The position numbers and the translations under genes are program-made. DNA of 64,000 nucleotides from Streptococcus pacificus (GTDB taxonomy: Bacteria; Bacillota; Bacilli; Lactobacillales; Streptococcaceae), in the NCBI RefSeq assembly GCF_016481305.1, contig NZ_JAENBO010000001.1, forward strand, positions 62,001 through 126,000, in the 5' to 3' direction. Every line of letters starts with the position of its first letter. The first letter of the stretch is position 1. Under the pieces are notes generated by a model that saw only the letters and a program-made list of their open reading frames with translations, did no database searches and was not told where the DNA came from. Below are positions 55,499-63,191 of the stretch, piece by piece.

Positions 55499-55827
55499 AG
55501 GAACCCAACTTTCTAGTTTAAGATATTTCTATTATACTACAAAATCAATAAGAAGACATCAATGCTTACTCATACTATTAACTGCAAAGGAATGATATAT
55601 AGACATTAAGGAGGATAGTCAAAAGATAAATGAAAAGACCTTTGTAACCGGACTATATTTTGACAAAAATAGCAAAGAAATATTTCAAGATAAGCTATTT
55701 AAAGTAATACATTCTAAGGGAAATAGTAGCGAGTGAGTTGGAAGTATAGCAATAGAAAAAACACCTAAAAAATGCTATAATGGTAATCAATATTAATAAA
55801 CAAATTTGAATTTGTCGGGGAGGGAAT
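55499..55827. other. Intergenic stretch with a possible gene remnant
   Basis: This 329-bp gap holds the promoter of the small gene (minus strand), a strong AAGGAGG at 55608-55614 not followed by a usable start, and an open frame of 44 codons at 55602-55736 without ATG/GTG/TTG that reads as a protein-like string (EKTFVTGLYFDKNSKEIFQD). It may be the remains of a lost gene. The right end holds the promoter of the VOC gene (TGC-TATAAT, 55773-55781) and a leader hairpin (ACAAATT / AATTTGT, 55800-55815). Confidence 0.5.
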
Positions 55828-56217
55828 GTGGATTTTAATAGGATGATTCCTGAATTATCAGTTTTTGATATTGATCGGACTAAAAAATTTTATAGTGAAT
55901 TAGGATTTAAAATTGAATATGAACGTGCTGAAGATAAATTTGTTTTCATGTCTTTTCAAGATAGTCAGTTTATGTTCGAACAAATTCACGATCATGGCTG
56001 GAATATAGGTGAGTTAGAATATCCTTTAGGAAGAGGAATAAATTTTTCAATAGCTGTCGATGATATTGAGGAGTTTTATCAATTAGTGACTAATTTGAAC
56101 ATAGAATTATACAGAGAACTAACTAGAAACATATATCAAGTTAATGGAATAGAAGAAATGCAAATAGAGTTTTTGATACAAGATCCCAATGGGTATTTGT
56201 TAAGATTTACAAATTAA
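55828..56217 (+). CDS. VOC-family (glyoxalase/bleomycin-resistance-like) protein
   Basis: A 129-residue single VOC module: IPELSVFDIDRTKKFYSELGF opens the first beta-alpha-beta-beta-beta unit, and the C-terminal EFLIQDPNGYLLRF is the usual end of the second. It resembles bleomycin-binding and fosfomycin/glyoxalase relatives; binding partner and activity are unknown. The GTG start is supported by GGGGAGGG six bases upstream. It is separated from core genes by gene-poor DNA and followed by a 22-bp sequence that recurs after the next gene, which suggests recent acquisition. Confidence 0.8.
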   Translation: MDFNRMIPELSVFDIDRTKKFYSELGFKIEYERAEDKFVFMSFQDSQFMFEQIHDHGWNIGELEYPLGRGINFSIAVDDIEEFYQLVTNLNIELYRELTRNIYQVNGIEEMQIEFLIQDPNGYLLRFTN

Positions 56218-56238
56218 CAAATACCAGTTTGCGTAATT
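56217..56238 (+). repeat. Direct repeat copy 1, after the VOC gene
   Basis: ACAAATACCAGTTTGCGTAA plus TT begins on the last base of the VOC stop codon. It matches the copy at 56699-56720 in 19 of 22 bases. Confidence 0.7.
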
Positions 56239-56378
56239 AACAAACTTAATAAAAAACAATCCAGGAATAGTAACACAGGTAAAAAAACAAGAATTAGATC
56301 TGTAAAACCAATTGAAAATATGGTATAACATTAAAAATATTGAGTGAAACAAATTAGAATTTGATGGAGGCAATCAAG

Positions 56379-56693
56379 GTGAATGAATTTAATGAATATG
56401 TGTGCGATAGTTTTTCTGAATCCGGTGATATTGTCATAAAATTTATGATGGGCGGATACCTTGTATATTTTAATGGTAAGCTGATAGGTGATATTTGCAA
56501 TAATGAACTGTTTTTGAAGAGAACGCCAACATCGGATCGACTTCTTGCAGACTCAGAACTGCGATATCCTTATGATGGTTCAAAGACATTGATGTATGTA
56601 TTTGATAAATTTGAAGATACTGATTTGATTGTAGAATTATTGGGAGGCATGTATGCGGAACTGCCCGAAAAGAAATCAAAGAAAGCCAAATAA
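56379..56693 (+). CDS. TfoX N-terminal-domain protein
   Basis: A 104-residue protein of the TfoX/Sxy N-terminal fold: MGGYLVYFNGKLIGDICNNE and LLGGMYAELPEK are its hallmarks. The GTG at 56379 is chosen because GGAGG lies eight bases before it; an earlier in-frame ATG/TTG pair (56361-56366) leaves that site inside the gene. Stand-alone TfoX-N proteins are of unknown function; streptococci do not use TfoX for competence. Codons such as CGA, GCG and CTG are more frequent than in the neighbours, hinting at transfer from another Firmicute. Confidence 0.78.
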   Translation: MNEFNEYVCDSFSESGDIVIKFMMGGYLVYFNGKLIGDICNNELFLKRTPTSDRLLADSELRYPYDGSKTLMYVFDKFEDTDLIVELLGGMYAELPEKKSKKAK

Positions 56694-56698
56694 GACTG

Positions 56699-56720
56699 AC
56701 AAATCCCAGTTTGTCTAATT
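56699..56720 (+). repeat. Direct repeat copy 2, after the TfoX gene
   Basis: ACAAATCCCAGTTTGTCTAA plus TT starts a few bases after the TfoX-N stop. It is 19/22 identical to copy 1. Confidence 0.7.
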
Positions 56721-56890
56721 GAATATAACAATTTGAGAAACAGTAAATTAAAATAGGCTTACTGTTTTTTCTTTGCCTAAAAATGAAAAAAATCTTAAAA
56801 AAGGTAGTTAACAAAACGCTTCTTGAGGGAAAGAGCATTGCTTTTAAAACGTCAGAAAAATAGTAAATAATATCCATTCATTAGTAAAGA

Positions 56891-56909
56891 TGATATAATA
56901 TAGGGTATG
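56891..56909 (+). promoter_or_regulatory. tex promoter abutting the start codon
   Basis: Extended -10 (TGA-TATAAT, 56891-56899) ends seven bases before the ATG at 56907. The AGGG run ends one base before the ATG. Confidence 0.6.
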
Positions 56910-59033
56910 GAAAATAGTCAAATTATCGCTCAAGAATTGGGCATCAAACAAACACAAATAACAACCGTTTTACAGTTAACGACAGAAGGAAACACCATCC
57001 CTTTTATTGCGCGTTATCGTAAGGAAATGACTGGTAATCTTGATGAAGTTGACATCAAAGCGATTATCGATCGAGACAAGCAACTGACTGCTCTTTCAGA
57101 GAGAAAAGAAACCGTTCTTGCTAAAATTGCTGAACAAGGGAAGTTGACTTCTGAGCTTGAAAAAGCCATTACTGAGGCTGAAAAATTAGCAGATGTTGAG
57201 GAACTTTATCTGCCTTATAAGGAAAAACGTCGTACCAAAGCAACGATTGCGCGTGAAAATGGTTTATCTGATTTAACACGTCTTATCTTGCAAAATGATG
57301 CGAACCTAGAAGAAAAGGCCAAGAATTTCCTCAATGAAACCTTTGATACAGTTGACAAGGCTTTAGCTGGCGCTACTGATATTTTAATCGAATTTATATC
57401 AGAAGATCTTAAATTGCGCTCATGGACCTATAACGAAATCTGGCAATACAGTACTTTAACGTCAAACTTAAAAGATGAGACGGCAGACGAAAAGAAAATC
57501 TTTCAAATCTACTATGACTTTTCAGAAAAAGTTAAAGATTTGCAAGGCTATCGTGTGTTAGCATTGAATCGTGGTGAGAAATTAGGTGTTTTAAAAGTTT
57601 CTTTTGAACATAACTTGGATAAGATGACACGCTTTTTTGAATACCGTTTTAAACAACAAAGCGATTATATTAAACATAGTATTCAGCAGGCCCTTAAAAA
57701 GAAAATTATTCCTGCTATGGAGCGTCGAATTCGTTCAGAATTGACTGAAAAAGCAGAAGATGGCGCAATCTCACTCTTTTCAGAAAACTTGCGCAATCTT
57801 CTTTTAATTGCGCCATTGAAGGGAAAAATAGTGCTAGGGTTTGACCCAGCCTTTCGAACTGGTGCTAAATTAGCCTTAGTTGATCAAACAGGCAAATTAA
57901 TTTTGACTCAGGTCATTTACCCAGTAAAACCAGCCAGTCAAAAACAAATTGAAGATGCCAAGGTTGTTTTGAGACAATTAATTGAAAACTATGGTATTGA
58001 GCTGATTGCTATCGGAAATGGAACAGCTAGTCGAGAAAGTGAAACCTTTGTTGCTGAAGTTTTAAAAGATTATCCTCAGGTTTCGTATGTGATTGTCAAT
58101 GAAAGTGGCGCTTCTGTTTACTCAGCAAGTGAGTTAGCAAGACATGAGTTTCCTGATTTACCAGTTGAAAAACGTTCAGCCATATCTATTGCCAGACGTC
58201 TCCAAGACCCTCTAGCAGAATTGGTTAAAATTGATCCTAAATCAATTGGTGTGGGTCAATACCAACATGATGTGAGCCAAAAGAAATTATCAGAAAACCT
58301 TGATTTCACAGTTGAAACTGTGGTTAACCAAGTAGGTGTTAATGTTAATACCGCAAGTCCAGCCCTCTTGTCTTATGTTTCTGGTTTTAATAAAACTATT
58401 TCAGAAAATCTTGTTAAATACCGTGAAGAAAATGGTGCCCTTACTTCTCGATTTGACATTAAAAAAGTACCTCGTTTGGGAGAAAAGGCGTTTGAACAGG
58501 CAGCAGGGTTTTTACGTATTCCAAATAGTCCAAACATCTTGGATAATACAGGTGTTCATCCAGAAAGTTATCCTGCCGTTGAGCGTTTATTTGCTTTGTT
58601 AGAAATTGATGAGCTTAATCAAGAAGCACAAATGAAACTAAAGGCACTTAATTATCAAGAAGTGGCCCAAAAAATTGCTATCGGAGAGGTAACCTTAAAA
58701 GATATTGTCCAAGACCTTTTAAAACCAGGTAGAGATTTACGTGATGATTTTGAAGCACCGACACTTCGTCAGGATGTTTTAGACTTAAAAGATCTTAAAA
58801 TTGGTCAAAAACTTGAAGGAACCATCAGAAATGTAGTCGATTTTGGCGCATTTGTGGATATTGGTATTCATGAAGATGGCTTAATCCATATTTCTCAGAT
58901 GAGCCGTCAGTTTATTAAGCATCCTAGTCAAGTGGTCTCTGTCGGTGATATTGTTACTGTATGGGTTTCAAAAATTGATGAGGAACGAGGAAAAGTTAAT
59001 CTTTCCTTGGTAGAATTAGATGGATCTCACTGA
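56907..59033 (+). CDS. tex: Tex family S1 RNA-binding protein
   Basis: A 708-residue protein with the standard Tex layout: N-terminal helical region ([17 protein letters not shown] near 30), YqgF-like RNase H fold ([20 protein letters not shown] near 313), helix-hairpin-helix motifs ([16 protein letters not shown] near 478), and a C-terminal S1 domain ([21 protein letters not shown] near 640). Tex/Spt6-type proteins act in transcription and affect toxin or capsule expression in some pathogens. sprT overlaps its end by 14 bp. Its ATG lies 7 nt after a -10 box with no spaced ribosome site. Confidence 0.95.
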   Translation: MENSQIIAQELGIKQTQITTVLQLTTEGNTIPFIARYRKEMTGNLDEVDIKAIIDRDKQLTALSERKETVLAKIAEQGKLTSELEKAITEAEKLADVEELYLPYKEKRRTKATIARENGLSDLTRLILQNDANLEEKAKNFLNETFDTVDKALAGATDILIEFISEDLKLRSWTYNEIWQYSTLTSNLKDETADEKKIFQIYYDFSEKVKDLQGYRVLALNRGEKLGVLKVSFEHNLDKMTRFFEYRFKQQSDYIKHSIQQALKKKIIPAMERRIRSELTEKAEDGAISLFSENLRNLLLIAPLKGKIVLGFDPAFRTGAKLALVDQTGKLILTQVIYPVKPASQKQIEDAKVVLRQLIENYGIELIAIGNGTASRESETFVAEVLKDYPQVSYVIVNESGASVYSASELARHEFPDLPVEKRSAISIARRLQDPLAELVKIDPKSIGVGQYQHDVSQKKLSENLDFTVETVVNQVGVNVNTASPALLSYVSGFNKTISENLVKYREENGALTSRFDIKKVPRLGEKAFEQAAGFLRIPNSPNILDNTGVHPESYPAVERLFALLEIDELNQEAQMKLKALNYQEVAQKIAIGEVTLKDIVQDLLKPGRDLRDDFEAPTLRQDVLDLKDLKIGQKLEGTIRNVVDFGAFVDIGIHEDGLIHISQMSRQFIKHPSQVVSVGDIVTVWVSKIDEERGKVNLSLVELDGSH

Positions 59034-59454
59034 ATATGTTAAAAGAGTCTCTCTTGATGATTTCAAAAAACCATTTAAACACAAAGCCCTTTGGAATACT
59101 CGCTTAATAACAACAGGTGGTCGCTTTTTCCCAAAAGATGGCCACTTAGATTTTAGTTTAAAAATCTATCAGGAATATGGTCCAGCCTTGTTTCGAAAAA
59201 TTGTTCGGCATGAATTATGTCACTATCATCTCTTTTTTGAGAAAAAAGGTTATCGTCACCGCGATAAAGAGTTTAAAGAGTTACTTAAAAAAGTTGATGG
59301 CATTAGATATGTTCCACGTAAAAAACAAGTAATAAGATATTATTATATTTGTCAAAATTGTGATTTTTTATACCCTCGTCATCGTCGTATAAATCCTGAT
59401 AGGTATCGATGTGGCAAGTGTCAAGGCACTCTAATCTTAAAAAATCATTCGTAA
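59020..59454 (+). CDS. SprT-like metalloprotease-fold protein
   Basis: A 144-residue SprT family protein. The zinc motif VRHELCHYH (HExxH-like, His-Glu-Leu-Cys-His) lies near residue 63, and the C-terminal zinc ribbon has CQNCDFLY near 113 and CGKCQGT near 132. SprT relatives include the DNA-protein-crosslink protease SPRTN, but bacterial members are not well studied. The start overlaps tex by 14 bp, a conserved streptococcal pairing. No protease target is known. Confidence 0.88.
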   Translation: MDLTEYVKRVSLDDFKKPFKHKALWNTRLITTGGRFFPKDGHLDFSLKIYQEYGPALFRKIVRHELCHYHLFFEKKGYRHRDKEFKELLKKVDGIRYVPRKKQVIRYYYICQNCDFLYPRHRRINPDRYRCGKCQGTLILKNHS

Positions 59455-59558
59455 GACGGATGCTTATTTTAACAATAAAGTTTATACTAAAATAGTATCC
59501 TAAAGATAATCATTTCTATTGGTGATAGTAGCAATAATTTAGCAAAAAGGGAGAGATT

Positions 59559-59828
59559 ATGATGACAAAATGGTACAAAAAAAGAGAGAATAGTTGGCTT
59601 GCCGGTGTTCTTTCTGGAATATCAGATAAGTTTTCGATAGATTTAGGATTTTTAAGATTTCTCTTTCTTATCATTTTTTTATATGCTAGAGGTGCCCTAT
59701 TAGTCTATTTCATTTTGGCACTTGTCCTACCTTACAAAGAAGATGAAACACATAAAGCTTATCATAAAGGGCCTCGTAAGAGAAAAGATGCTGAGCCTCT
59801 TGATGAAAAAGAAGATTGGTTTTGGTAA
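59559..59828 (+). CDS. PspC-domain small membrane protein
   Basis: An 89-residue protein made of a PspC domain: WLAGVLSGISDKFSIDLGFLRFLFLI with a membrane segment and a second hydrophobic stretch (GALLVYFILALVLPYKED), then a charged tail. PspC proteins sense envelope stress in Proteobacteria and belong to LiaFSR-linked regulons in many Firmicutes. GGGAGAG precedes two adjacent ATGs. It is a single-gene unit between sprT and hprK, and I see no clear LiaR site. Confidence 0.85.
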   Translation: MMTKWYKKRENSWLAGVLSGISDKFSIDLGFLRFLFLIIFLYARGALLVYFILALVLPYKEDETHKAYHKGPRKRKDAEPLDEKEDWFW

Positions 59829-59995
59829 ATCATCTAAATATTAGTTAGATAAAATATGGCTTTATTTAGGTATTTTTCAGAGCTACTTATACCCAGTAAA
59901 AAGTGACTGATGCGTTCAAAACTTCCTTTTTATTAGTAGGCATCCAAACTTATCATTTTCTCCAAAGTATGATAAAATGAATAAAAGGAGAAAAA

Positions 59996-60931
59996 ATGAA
60001 AGTTACAGTAAAGATGTTAGCAGAAAAGATAAAGCTCAACGTCATTTATGGCAATGATTTGCTTTTAAATAAGGAAATTACTACGTCAGATATTTCCCGT
60101 CCTGGTTTAGAGATGACTGGTTATTTTGATTATTATACCTCAGAACGTGTTCAATTATTAGGGATGAAGGAATGGTCTTATTTAATGGCAATGACATCTC
60201 ATAACCGTTATTCTGTGTTAAGGATGATGTTAAAACCAGAAACACCAGCCATTATTGTTTCACGTGGCCTAGAGATTCCGGAGGAACTTCATCAAACTGC
60301 CAAAGAAAATGGGGTTGCACTCTTACAAAGTCGTGTGCCAACGAGTCGTTTATCAGGAGAAATTTCCTGGTACTTAGATTCATGCCTTGCTGAGAGAACT
60401 AGTATTCATGGTGTGTTAATGGATATATACGGAATGGGCGTTCTCATTCAAGGCGATAGTGGTATCGGTAAGAGTGAGACAGGTTTAGAACTGGTTAAAA
60501 GAGGCCATCGTTTGGTTGCTGATGACCGTGTTGATGTTTTTGCCAAAGATGAAGAATCGTTATGGGGAGAACCAGCAGAAATCTTGCGTCACCTTCTTGA
60601 AATACGTGGTGTAGGAATTATTGATGTGATGAGTTTATACGGTGCAAGTGCTGTCAAATCTTCCTCTCAAGTCCAATTAGCTATCTATTTAGAAAATTAT
60701 GAAGCTTGTAAGGAGTTTGATCGTTTAGGTAATGGTCAAGAAGAAATTGAATTATCTGGTGTTAAAATCCCTAGAATAAGAATTCCTGTTAAGACCGGAC
60801 GAAACGTGTCAGTTGTTATTGAAGCAGCTGCCATGAATTATCGGGCAAGACAAATGGGGTTTGATGCCACAAAGAGTTTTGAGAAACGACTAACAGAATT
60901 AATTAAGAAGAACGGAGTATCAGATGATTAA
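59996..60931 (+). CDS. hprK: HPr kinase/phosphorylase
   Basis: A 311-residue bifunctional enzyme that phosphorylates HPr at Ser46 when glycolytic intermediates are high and reverses it by phosphorolysis; HPr-Ser46-P is the CcpA cofactor. The P-loop [19 protein letters not shown] lies near residue 153, ADDRVDVF near 177, and the signature [19 protein letters not shown] near 203. It overlaps lgt by 8 bp. AAGGAG precedes the ATG, and an extended -10 (TGA-TAAAAT) lies about 20 bp upstream. Confidence 0.97.
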   Translation: MKVTVKMLAEKIKLNVIYGNDLLLNKEITTSDISRPGLEMTGYFDYYTSERVQLLGMKEWSYLMAMTSHNRYSVLRMMLKPETPAIIVSRGLEIPEELHQTAKENGVALLQSRVPTSRLSGEISWYLDSCLAERTSIHGVLMDIYGMGVLIQGDSGIGKSETGLELVKRGHRLVADDRVDVFAKDEESLWGEPAEILRHLLEIRGVGIIDVMSLYGASAVKSSSQVQLAIYLENYEACKEFDRLGNGQEEIELSGVKIPRIRIPVKTGRNVSVVIEAAAMNYRARQMGFDATKSFEKRLTELIKKNGVSDD

Positions 60932-61727
60932 TCCAGTAGCTATTGAGTTAGGTCCAATTAGCCTACGCTGGTATGCTATTTTTATTGTTTCAGGTTTGAT
61001 TTTAGCGGTCTACTTAGCGATGAAAGAAGCCCCTAAAAAACGCATTAAGCCAGATGATGTTTTAGATTTTATCCTAATTGCTTTTCCTTTGGCCATTGTT
61101 GGAGCTAGGCTTTACTACGTTATTTTTGAGTGGTCCTATTATGCCAAACACCCTTTAGAAATCTTTGCCATCTGGAATGGTGGGATTGCCATTTATGGTG
61201 GGTTAATCACTGGGGCCTTGGTATTACTGGCTTTTTCATACTATCGTATGATTAATGCCTTTGACTTTTTAGATATCGCTGTTCCAGGGGTCCTGATTGC
61301 TCAAAGTATTGGTCGTTGGGGTAATTTTGTTAACCAAGAAGCTTACGGGAAAGTGGTTTCTAATTTAGATTATCTTCCAGATTTTATTAAAAACCAAATG
61401 TTCATTGAAGGTAGTTACCGAGTACCAACCTTTCTATACGAATCTGTCTGGAATTTGATTGGATTCATCATCATCATGATTCTAAGAAGGATACCAAAAT
61501 TGCTAAAAGAGGGAGAAGCTACATTCTTTTACCTCATTTGGTATGGTATTGGTCGCTTCGTTATAGAAGGTATGAGAACTGATAGTTTAATGCTCGCTGG
61601 CTTAAGAGTATCACAATGGTTGTCAGCTGTCTTGGTACTAGTAGGAATTGTCATGATTGTTCTAAGACGTTCAAAAAAAGAGTTACCATTTTATTTTGAA
61701 CCAACGAGTAGTCAGTTATCAAAATAG
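60924..61727 (+). CDS. lgt: Prolipoprotein diacylglyceryl transferase
   Basis: A 267-residue membrane enzyme with about seven segments that attaches diacylglycerol to the lipobox Cys of prolipoproteins such as the one encoded at 50.7-51.3 kb. The Lgt signature [13 protein letters not shown] lies near residue 130, [12 protein letters not shown] near 86, and [12 protein letters not shown] near 212. It overlaps hprK by 8 bp, the standard streptococcal pairing, and is followed by two stress-like genes in the same unit. Confidence 0.97.
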   Translation: MINPVAIELGPISLRWYAIFIVSGLILAVYLAMKEAPKKRIKPDDVLDFILIAFPLAIVGARLYYVIFEWSYYAKHPLEIFAIWNGGIAIYGGLITGALVLLAFSYYRMINAFDFLDIAVPGVLIAQSIGRWGNFVNQEAYGKVVSNLDYLPDFIKNQMFIEGSYRVPTFLYESVWNLIGFIIIMILRRIPKLLKEGEATFFYLIWYGIGRFVIEGMRTDSLMLAGLRVSQWLSAVLVLVGIVMIVLRRSKKELPFYFEPTSSQLSK

Positions 61728-61744
61728 GGATATAGGAGAAATAT

Positions 61745-62134
61745 ATGGATTTAGTTGGACTATCTTTGTTAATCATCGCGATTGCATTTGTTGTTTTGGT
61801 GTTCTTTGCCGTTAAATTGATAAAAAATGTTTCAGAAACGGTTGAAGAAAGCAAAAAAACAATCACACTATTAACCGGTGACGTTAACGTCACTTTGAAA
61901 CAAACGAATGACTTACTGGCAAAAGCTAATGTTTTAGTCGAAGATGTCAATGGAAAAGTAGCAACCATTGATCCTTTGTTTAGTGCAGTAGCAGAATTAT
62001 CGGAAAGTGTTTCCGATTTAAATACTCAAGCCAGAACATTGGGGCAAAAAGCAACTGACACCTCATCAAATGTTAGTCATATGAGCAAGGCTTATACGGT
62101 TGCAAAAATTGCAAAAAAAATATTTAAAAAATAA
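61745..62134 (+). CDS. DUF948 membrane-anchored protein
   Basis: A 129-residue protein with one N-terminal membrane segment (about 6-27, LLIIAIAFVVLVFFAVKLI) and a long amphipathic helix with repeated small residues (LTGDVNVTLKQTNDLL onward). It fits DUF948, found next to YtxH-type proteins in Firmicutes. Its function is unknown. It follows lgt by 17 bp with TAGGAG and precedes the YtxH-type gene by 11 bp. Confidence 0.85.
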   Translation: MDLVGLSLLIIAIAFVVLVFFAVKLIKNVSETVEESKKTITLLTGDVNVTLKQTNDLLAKANVLVEDVNGKVATIDPLFSAVAELSESVSDLNTQARTLGQKATDTSSNVSHMSKAYTVAKIAKKIFKK

Positions 62135-62145
62135 GGAGAACAATC

Positions 62146-62679
62146 ATGGGTAAATTTATGAAGACAGCAATTATTGGTGCTATTTCAGGGGCCGCTGCAG
62201 CTTACTTTTTAACCACTAAAGAAGGAAAAAAAGTTAAAGATAAAGTAACAGATGCCGTTGAAAAATTTAAGGAAGATCCTGAAATTTACCAAGAACTAGC
62301 TAAAGAAAAAACAAAAGAATATAAAGATTTTGCTGTTGATACCTTTAAAGAATACAAAGAAAAATTAGAATCAGGAGAAATCACACCTGAAGATATTGCT
62401 AAAAATATCAAAGAAACAGCAAAAGAAGGTTTTTCATCTATCAAAGAAACGATTAAAGATATTCAGTTGACAGATGACAAAACTGTTGGTGATGAGTTAG
62501 AAGAAGAAGATATTATTATTGATTATGATCAAGTTGTCGAAGACGTGAAAGAGACAGCTAGTGACGTTAAAGATGATATTGAAGAAAAAGCATCTGATGT
62601 CAAAGAAAATGTTGAAGAAACAACAAGTGATGTCAAAGAAGCTGTCGAAGAAAAAATTGATGATATCACCAAAGACTAG
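62146..62679 (+). CDS. YtxH-domain protein with LEA-like repeats
   Basis: A 177-residue protein. A short hydrophobic N-terminal segment (TAIIGAISGAAAAYFLTTKEG, about 6-25) is the YtxH mark; the rest is a highly charged, low-complexity helix. The last 50 residues contain 11-residue-like repeats (VKETASDVKDD, VKENVEETTSD, VKEAVEEKIDD) that resemble late-embryogenesis-abundant or apolipoprotein helices. Such proteins bind membranes or protect from stress in other species. Last gene of the hprK unit, closed by a GC-rich hairpin. Confidence 0.85.
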   Translation: MGKFMKTAIIGAISGAAAAYFLTTKEGKKVKDKVTDAVEKFKEDPEIYQELAKEKTKEYKDFAVDTFKEYKEKLESGEITPEDIAKNIKETAKEGFSSIKETIKDIQLTDDKTVGDELEEEDIIIDYDQVVEDVKETASDVKDDIEEKASDVKENVEETTSDVKEAVEEKIDDITKD

Positions 62680-62699
62680 TAATTGTAATTAAAATTATT

Positions 62700-62733
62700 A
62701 AAATCCCCGCCTACTACTAGACGGGGATTTTGA
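62700..62733 (+). terminator. Terminator of the hprK-lgt-DUF948-YtxH unit
   Basis: AAAATCCCCG / CGGGGATTTT 10-bp stem with a 12-nt loop and T-run. Confidence 0.92.
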
Positions 62734-62750
62734 TATTAGGTTATAAAATA

Positions 62751-62785
62751 TAAAAACTTTCCTCTATCTACCATAAAAGAAAGTT
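62751..62785 (-). terminator. Terminator of the DUF3270 gene
   Basis: On the minus strand AACTTTC and GAAAGTT flank a loop of about 17 nt, followed by TTTTTATA. It overlaps the stop codon. Confidence 0.5.
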
Positions 62786-63071
62786 AAGTGTTAAATAATT
62801 CAATTAAATGAGGGATAAGATTAATTATCGCCAAACTACTAACAAAAGCAATTGGAAAAGCAAAGAGTGGTTGAAGGTTCACTGAAAGAAGTACAAATGT
62901 TAACGCAACAGTTGTAAGACAAAAAAAGGCTACTTTTAAGAAAAAAACAAGTTCTCTAAATTTTCTTTTTTTAGTATTTATAATTTTATAATCACTATAT
63001 TTGGGGGCAGAATTGGGATAAAATTCTTTATCTTCTTCATAACTATTCTGCCTATTTAATGGCACTGGCAT
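62784..63071 (-). CDS. DUF3270-like streptococcal membrane protein
   Basis: A 95-residue protein: a polar N-terminus with Tyr and acidic residues (about 1-40) and two membrane segments (about 43-65 and 68-90). It resembles the streptococcal DUF3270 family, whose genes neighbour the U32 peptidase genes, as here. I choose ATG 63071 because AAGGAG then sits six bases before it; the ATG at 63077 directly abuts that site. The function is unknown. Confidence 0.72.
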   Translation of the reverse strand: MPVPLNRQNSYEEDKEFYPNSAPKYSDYKIINTKKRKFRELVFFLKVAFFCLTTVALTFVLLSVNLQPLFAFPIAFVSSLAIINLIPHLIELFNT

Positions 63072-63172
63072 AGGCATCTCCTTTAAGTACCTTATTATAG
63101 TATCATAAAAAAGTAAAGTTTTTGTTACAATTTTGTTACATTCTATAAAAAAGGCCCATTTTTAGCGATTTT

Positions 63173-63191
63173 TGATAAAATATTAGGTATG
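63173..63191 (+). promoter_or_regulatory. U32 peptidase promoter abutting the start codon
   Basis: Extended -10 (TGA-TAAAAT, 63173-63181) ends seven bases before the ATG at 63189. AGG ends one base before the ATG. Confidence 0.55.

Noticed and set aside
56217..56720. The two 22-bp repeats as integron attC sites
   Set aside because: I cannot find paired RYYYAAC and GTTRRRY core sites around them, and no integrase gene is in the window. Kept only as an unexplained direct repeat.
59856..59906. A 16-codon ATG frame (MALFRYFSELLIPSKK) between the PspC gene and hprK
   Set aside because: No ribosome site, and its ATG abuts a TAAAAT box directly, so that promoter could not transcribe it. No repeat or hairpin supports a toxin or peptide gene.
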